Source of the DNA: SZUA-100 sp965248135
GTDB lineage: Bacteria > Pseudomonadota > Alphaproteobacteria > Rhizobiales > Rhizobiaceae
Assembly: GCA_965248135.1 (NCBI GenBank)
Contig: CBDFIN010000012.1
Span: 1,426,001-1,490,000, forward strand
Length of the DNA stretch: 64,000 nt
Direction: 5' to 3'
The notes below the pieces were generated by a model that was not told the origin of the DNA, ran no database searches, and saw only the letters and a program-made list of their open reading frames with translations. This document shows, piece after piece, positions 59,177-64,000 of the stretch; positions within the stretch are counted from its first letter, which is position 1, and every line of letters begins with the position of its first letter. The position numbers and the translations under genes were made by a program.

Positions 59177-59689
59177 ATGACGCAGCTAATCGGACAGATC
59201 ACCAACGCCGATGTCTATGTCAACGAGGTCGATGTTGCGGGCCGGCTGAAAGAGCTTGATATGGGCGAGGTTGCCCACAATGAGGTCAAGCACGAAACGC
59301 TTGGCATGATCGGCGTTATGAACCTGCCGGGGCGTCCGGTACAGGAAATCGGCGCGAAGCTGACATTCGAATGGCTGGATGAAGCGGTGATGCGCGATAT
59401 CATCAATCCGACCAAACGGTCCAAGCTTCAGATCCATTCCTATGTCGATGTGTTTGATAGTGACGGTCTCAGTATCGACAAATCGCACATGTTGATTACC
59501 CATCTTGGTTTTTACATGATGAAAACCGGCGATCTGAAAGCCAAGCTCGGCGATCAGATGGGCGTAGCCCACGATATCACCATCGCCTCATTGACCCAAA
59601 AGATCTACGGCGAATCAACGCCGATCATTGAATTCGATGTATTCAGCCAGACTTACAAGATCAATGGTGAACAGGTTTGGTGGCGGTAA
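59177..59689 (+). CDS. major tail tube protein (P2 FII-like)
   Basis: 170 residues: TNADVYVNEVDVAGRLKELD, VKHETLGMIGVMNLPGRPVQ, DVFDSDGLSIDKSHMLITHL, SQTYKINGEQVWWR match the P2 FII tube family. P2-type tube beside a Mu-type head indicates a mosaic phage. Confidence 0.92.
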   Translation: MTQLIGQITNADVYVNEVDVAGRLKELDMGEVAHNEVKHETLGMIGVMNLPGRPVQEIGAKLTFEWLDEAVMRDIINPTKRSKLQIHSYVDVFDSDGLSIDKSHMLITHLGFYMMKTGDLKAKLGDQMGVAHDITIASLTQKIYGESTPIIEFDVFSQTYKINGEQVWWR

Positions 59690-59862
59690 TGGCGATTGAA
59701 AACGGTTTGGTTCTGGCGCTGAAAGGCGCGTTGGAAACCGGCGACCATGAAACGTGTAGTGAGGCCGCTCTTCTTATCCTCGACAAGGTGCTCACCGATC
59801 TAGGGCGGATTGCCGATACCACTGAGATCCTCGCAAAGAAGGAACTGAAGGAACCAAAATGA
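59689..59862 (+). CDS. small phage protein, hypothetical
   Basis: 57 residues: MAIENGLVLALKGALETGDH, LLILDKVLTDLGRIADTTEI. Helical. Overlaps both the tube gene and the Acb2-like gene. It might assist its downstream partner, but this is a guess. Confidence 0.55.
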   Translation: MAIENGLVLALKGALETGDHETCSEAALLILDKVLTDLGRIADTTEILAKKELKEPK

Positions 59863-60092
59863 CAGATCATAAAGTTTCATCAGAGAGTGATGAACGCACT
59901 GCAAACAACACAATGCGTCATCAATACCGGGTGCTTTCAGACGATGAAAAAGCCCGGATGCTGGCAATCAAGGACAAGGGGGCCGAACTCCTGGACTTGA
60001 TTGCTTATGCGGGTTCATCGCGTGAACTGTCGATCGCCAAAACCAAAACCGAAGAAGCCGTTATGTGGGCGGTCAAACATATCACCGCGTGA
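59859..60092 (+). CDS. Acb2/Tad1-hairpin-type anti-defence protein
   Basis: 77 residues. MRHQYRVLSDDEKARMLAIK, DKGAELLDLIAYAGSSRELS and IAKTKTEEAVMWAVKHIT match the small two-helix Acb2 family (T4 Vs.4 relatives), which sequesters cyclic oligonucleotides and so blocks CBASS (and in related proteins Thoeris) signalling. The C-terminal EEAVMWAVKHIT block is the family hallmark. An unusual place, within the tail operon. Confidence 0.8.
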   Translation: MTDHKVSSESDERTANNTMRHQYRVLSDDEKARMLAIKDKGAELLDLIAYAGSSRELSIAKTKTEEAVMWAVKHITA

Positions 60093-60101
60093 GGATCGCA
60101 A

Positions 60102-60486
60102 TATGACCAAAACAGCCAAGCAGCGTTTGCAGGAGCGTAAGCAGAAAAACAACAAGTCGATTGAGGATGCGCTTCCAAAATCTGGTGAAAATGTCACCTA
60201 TCCCGGTTTTGTGCCTCATGGAACGATCATGAAATTGTATCGGCAGTGCGGCAAGAAGAACCGATCTAGGCTGGCTGCATTTGCCATTGCCCAGTTGGTT
60301 CGCTTTGAGGGTGAGAAATTTACCGTGACAGATGTGGAGGAACTGCTTGAAAACGAGGACATCAAGTATCTAACGGATAAAGTTCTCGGCAAAGCCCCTG
60401 ATGAGGATGAGGTCGAAGGCTCAATCGATATTGATAATCCGGAAATCAGCGGCGGTGTGGACAGTGAGCCGGGAAAGTCGGTCTAA
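60102..60486 (+). CDS. tail assembly chaperone (G-type)
   Basis: 127 residues from MTKTAKQRLQERKQKNNKSI; VPHGTIMKLYRQCGKKNRSR, RFEGEKFTVTDVEELLENED and an acidic tail (DEDEVEGSIDIDNPEISGG). Located between tube and tape measure, where lambda G/P2 E chaperones lie. The last codons contain GGGAAAG (60471-60477), the lambda-type -1 frameshift heptamer in the right phase. Confidence 0.82.
60471..60477 (+). promoter_or_regulatory. -1 programmed frameshift site G GGA AAG
   Basis: Zero-frame codons are GGA AAG, so both tRNAs can slip back to GGG AAA. The -1 frame is then open to 60647. Same heptamer as lambda G/GT. Confidence 0.8.
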
Positions 60487-60647
60487 GCGACCCTCTCGAT
60501 CACGTTTATATGGTTGAGCGCGGCTGGGAGCATGCCGCGCTCAATATCATGTACGAGCACGAATTCTGTTTCTGGCTTGCCCAACAAGAGGAACTTGACC
60601 GGCTGAAGGCCGAAGCCATCAAAGAAACGACAAGGGGCGTGAAGTGA
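60471..60647 (+). CDS. frameshift extension of the tail chaperone (GT-type)
   Basis: -1 frame: VGLSDPLDHVYMVERGWEHA, ALNIMYEHEFCFWLAQQEEL, DRLKAEAIKETTRGVK. The aromatic FCFWL helix and acidic coil are like T domains that recruit the tape measure. No SD before its internal ATG, so fusion by frameshift is the better explanation. Confidence 0.75.
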   Translation, partial: GKVGLSDPLDHVYMVERGWEHAALNIMYEHEFCFWLAQQEELDRLKAEAIKETTRGVK

Positions 60648-60738
60648 CGGTTAAGCGAGCGCATAGCGAGCCGCCAAGCGTTTGGCGCGCCTGGCAGGCC
60701 CGCCGAAGGCGGAATGACCGTGAGAGAGGGGAACTCTC
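60648..60738. other. GC-rich hairpin spacer
   Basis: Contains GCCGCCAAGCGTTTGGCGCG and GCCCGCCGAAGGCGGA hairpins ahead of the tape-measure SD (GAGAGGGGAA). Not the same as repeat A. Confidence 0.5.
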
Positions 60739-63208
60739 ATGAATATTGTTGAAATGATATTCAAGGTTATTGATCGCGCCACAGCGCCTATCAGAAGTAT
60801 CGACAGGGCCATCGCGGGTATCAAAAACACAGCGTCAGTGGCCGGGCGCGCTTCACTCAGGGCCGGCAAACTTGTTGCTACCGGCCTAGTTGCTGCCGGT
60901 CTCGGCCTTTCCACTGTGCTTGGAGCAGCCACCACGGGGGCGATAGCTTTCGAAAGCGCCATGGCCGATGTCAACAAGGTCGTTGACTTTGAATCGCCGG
61001 CGCAATTCAAAACCTTCAGCACTGATATTTTAACCCTTTCGACCCGTATTCCGCTCGCCGCAAAAGGGCTGGCGGAAATTTCAGCGGCAGCCGGTGCCGC
61101 GAATATTGCGCTAGAGGACAATCTCCGTTTCACCGAATTCACGGCCAAATCTGCCGTCGCCTTTGATATGGCGGCCAAGGCGGCAGGCACTTATTTTGCC
61201 TACATCCGAAACAACTACAGGCTAACTCAAAGTGGTCTTGAGGACGTCGCTGATGCGGTCAACTATCTGTCCAACAATATGGCATCGACCGCACCGCAGA
61301 TAACCCAATTTCTCAATCGTGCTGCCGGCGCGGCACCAATGTTGAAAATCACTGCAACACAAATGGCGGCGATCGGTTCGGCGATGATTGCCACAGGGAC
61401 CGCGCCTGAAGTGGCTGGCAGGGGAATTACGGTTCTTGCAACCAATTTGAAAACTGGTGGCAAGAAAATCAACAGCGCGTTGAAGATGGTTGGTCTCAAT
61501 CATGCCGAGCTAATGAAGCAATTTGATGCCAATCCCGGCGAGGCGCTGATAAAACTGTTTTCGACAATTCAGGAATCGTCCGAGGGTACTAAGGCGCTAA
61601 AAAATCTCGTTGGGCAGGATTTCGTTGATGATTTTTCCAAGATTGTCAGCCGCACCGATCTGCTTGCCGAAAGCCTAGGCCATGTGGCCGATCAGGCCAA
61701 ATATGCCGGCTCGGTGCAAAAGGAATTCGAAACCCGTGCCGCGACTACTGCCAATAGTTTCGATCTATTGAGAAACAATATACATGCGATCGGCGTTGAG
61801 GTCGGAAGCCGCATGTTGCCGCCGCTCGCCAAGGCACTGACGCAGATGATCACGTGGCTGCGCTCACTGCGTGATGGCGCTAACCGGGTGAAAGTAACCT
61901 TCGAGGTAGTAACGAAATTCTTCACCGATTTTGGTTCAGCTGTAAGTGCTTGGGCAGACCCATTTGGAGAAAGCCTTGGCAAGGTTGGAACCGCGTTTTC
62001 GGCAATCGCCGGTACGATCTCACGCATTATTGCGCTCTTCACCGGAGGCGAGGCACAAGGCTTTGGCACCCTTATTGGCAATGCAGTTGCCGGAACACTC
62101 GATTTGGTCCTACGGGGCGTGGCAATTGCAGCAAAAGCTATCGACTGGCTATTGCGCGGGCTGGGTACGATCATTCAGTGGTTTCAATCAGCATCGGTTG
62201 ACTGGTCGTTTTTAACGGCGGGTATTGCCGGTGCGTGGCAAATCATCAAGTCCACATGGTCGGAAGCGGTGTCGTTCTTTGACAATATCTGGTCTGCGAT
62301 CACACCGGAAATCGGCTGGGCTTCCACCTTTGACAATGCATGGAATAGCGCGAAATCGGCATGGGTGAACGCACCAACGTTGTTTGCCGATATCTGGCAA
62401 AGCGTTGGCGAAGGCATTGCCACATATGTGGAGCCGATTAGCACGAAGCTTCAATCCATTGCCACAACCTTCGCTTCGATCTGGGACAAGCTGGGGCAGA
62501 TCGGCAGCAAGATTGCCGGGTTGTTCACGCCGTCAGATGCCGACAATATCAACCGGGTGGTTTCTGTTCTTGGCACCATTGCCGGTTTTACCTTTGACAC
62601 GGTTCTTGCTGGCCTTGATCTGTTGTTGAAGGGAATAGACAAGCTGCTCGGCTATTTTTCTGGCGATCCTGTAGACTGGTCATCACTTGTTCCGGCTTTC
62701 AATTGGGAAACTTTCCTGCCATCATTTGCATGGGCCGGTGTTATCACCACGCTGGTCTGGAGCGCCTTTGTCACACCGCTTAAATGGTCAGCATTCACGG
62801 GTAAACTGCCATGGCGGATGCTGATTGCACCCGTGAAATGGTCTGCATTTGTTGCTAAACTCTCATGGCGGTTGGTGATAACACCGTTCAAATGGCTGGC
62901 CTTTATCCCCAAATTGATCTGGCGATCCGTAATCGCACCACTGAAGTGGCTTGCCCATATCGGTAAATTTGCATGGCGCTCATTCTTGCCACGCCTTTCA
63001 TGGTCAGCATTCATTCCAAAATTCTCTTGGTTAAGTGCTCTACCAAAACTGAATTGGGCATCCGTTGCCGGCAAGCTCTCATGGCGGATGTTGATCACGC
63101 CATTGAAATGGGGTTCACGATTGATCCCCGGTATCGGCTGGGCAGTGTTGGCAGGTGAACTCGCATGGCACCTTTTGATCAAGCCTCTTGGTTGGGCCAA
63201 ATACATTT
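60739..63208 (+). CDS. tail tape measure protein, cut by IS30 copy 4
   Basis: At least 823 native residues. N-terminal tape-measure domain (AFESAMADVNKVVDFESPAQ, LTLSTRIPLAAKGLAEISAA, ANYIS-like VADAVNYLSNNMASTAPQIT, TALAGRG-like APEVAGRGITVLATNLKTGG). Alternating amphipathic segments follow, then from ~651 a run of tryptophan repeats (KLPWRMLIAPVKWSAFVAKL, PLKWLAHIGKFAWRSFLPRL). It sets tail length and enters the cell during DNA injection. The 3' end is replaced by IS30 (last four codons PLQH from the IS). Confidence 0.9.
62690..63205 (+). repeat. Trp-rich protein repeats in the tape measure
   Basis: About a dozen degenerate units with Trp every 10-13 residues, general form K-l-x-W-R-x-l-I-x-P-l-K-W-x-a-F-I. 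Repeated at protein level; the DNA copies (for example TCATGGCGGATGTTGATCAC and CCATGGCGGATGCTGATTGC) are diverged. Confidence 0.75.
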
Positions 63209-64000
63209 CGCCCCTTCAACATTGAAATGCAACATTTTGCTCACATTCCTTTGAAAAGGCCTCATATGGGGTTTTGTATTCGAGACATTTTCTTGGACGT
63301 TGGTTCAGCTTGTCTTCGACGATCTGAACTTCGGCTTTTGTCAGCTTAGTGAAATCGGTACCCTTTGGGAAGTATTGGCGAACAAGACCGTTGGTATGTT
63401 CGTTGAGGCCGCGCTGCCATGAGTGATAGGGCTTGGCGAAATAGATGTCGCATTGCAATATTTTGGCGATCTTTTTGTGCCCGGCGAATTCTTTGCCATT
63501 GTCATACGTGATGGTTTTGATGAACGCTTTGAGCTTTGAAAGCGTCTTGCCGCAGGCCTTTTGCACGCTGTCCTTTGATTTGTCGCGCAACAGAACCAGC
63601 TTGGTGTATTTTGATTTTCGATCGACATGAGAAAGAATGGCACCCTTGTGGTTTTTGCCGATGATAGTATCGCCCTCCCAGTCGCCAACACGGCTTTTGG
63701 TTTCGACGATTTCGGGACGTTCCTCAATGTCAACCCGCCCTGGAATGAGGCCGCGACCGGCTGTTTTCGTGCCGCGTCGATTGTATTTTTTGCCGCGATG
63801 GCGCAGGCAAGTCCATAATTTGCCACCCTTTTTTTTGTCCGCCCAGATGTGGCGGTAAATCCACTCGTGTGAGACGAAGAGCCCGTTTCGAGCCAGCCAG
63901 CCGCTGATCTGATCGGGGCTCCACTGCCATTTCGTCAGCAGGCTTTCAATGAGTTCGACGCGCTCAACGGTCATTTTACGCGGCACACAAGAGGCCTTTT
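63209..64000 (-). mobile_element. IS30-family element, copy 4 (runs off the window)
   Basis: Starts CGCCCCTTCAAC after TTT (63206-63208), the presumed target duplication. Matches copies 1 and 2 as far as the window goes. Confidence 0.93.
63216..64000 (-). CDS. IS30-family transposase, partial at window edge
   Basis: C-terminal ~260 residues present, with GDWEGDTIIGK, TYDNGKEFAG and RGLNEHTNG. The N-terminal HTH lies beyond 64000. Confidence 0.92.
   Translation of the reverse strand, partial: KASCVPRKMTVERVELIESLLTKWQWSPDQISGWLARNGLFVSHEWIYRHIWADKKKGGKLWTCLRHRGKKYNRRGTKTAGRGLIPGRVDIEERPEIVETKSRVGDWEGDTIIGKNHKGAILSHVDRKSKYTKLVLLRDKSKDSVQKACGKTLSKLKAFIKTITYDNGKEFAGHKKIAKILQCDIYFAKPYHSWQRGLNEHTNGLVRQYFPKGTDFTKLTKAEVQIVEDKLNQRPRKCLEYKTPYEAFSKECEQNVAFQC

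Noticed and set aside
62690..63205. Tandem DNA repeat array
   Set aside because: The periodicity is at protein level; DNA units are too diverged and irregular for a satellite or minisatellite.

Overview
The window reads as an alphaproteobacterial (probably Hyphomicrobiales) accessory region. Evidence: a GcrA-type DNA-binding segment, rhizobial-style relaxase, ParA/RHH and HigBA genes, and a Mu-like prophage with DUF3164, GemA, DUF1804 and DUF935 genes. It is crowded with insertion sequences: four near-identical IS30 copies, three IS3 copies, two copies each of two different ISAs1-type elements, and single IS21, IS1380, IS1182, IS66 and IS630 elements. Several have clean target duplications and split an older gene that can be rejoined in frame. 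This suggests a recent burst of transposition.

Left part (1-25,680): a graveyard of plasmid/ICE-type genes. It holds a RES-domain fragment, a relaxase cut by IS3 plus a partial second relaxase copy cut by IS21, a truncated serine resolvase, higBA with a third HTH gene, an RHH/ParA pair lacking the ParA start, an FHA/zinc-ribbon protein, and an acidic membrane protein split by IS3. Its strangest content is 8,556-12,054 (minus strand). A shortened S12-like gene is followed by one uninterrupted 796-codon ORF made of pieces resembling S7 (start), EF-G, EF-Tu, GcrA and EF-Tu again, with the GTPase motifs destroyed, and then by an HTH gene. The order copies the str operon (rpsL-rpsG-fusA-tuf).

Middle (25,784-39,650): an AlpA regulator and tyrosine integrase, then the early control region of a Mu-like prophage (S24-type repressor, divergent Ner). 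Where the MuA/MuB transposition genes are expected there is instead a cargo block: dead IS630, a Trypco1 protein divergent from a trypsin-like protease, two hypothetical genes, and an HTH gene split by IS30. The block is closed by an ISAs1-type element that has no target duplication.

Right part (39,644-64,000): densely packed, mostly overlapping plus-strand Mu-like phage genes. The order is early/middle genes (HTH, DUF3164, DUF6378, GemA, MT-A70), an MT-A70/lysozyme fusion interrupted by IS30, lysis membrane proteins, DUF1804, large terminase, a portal-gpF-nuclease fusion, gpG, protease/scaffold, decoration and major capsid proteins, DUF1320, DUF1834, sheath, P2-type tail tube, an Acb2/Tad1-hairpin protein, a tail-assembly chaperone with a lambda-type GGGAAAG frameshift site, and a tape measure with tryptophan-rich repeats, cut by IS30. 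Small GC-rich hairpin repeats are scattered between the phage genes, and one pair lies in frame inside GemA. The missing transposition genes, the lysozyme fusion and the broken tape measure argue that the prophage is defective.
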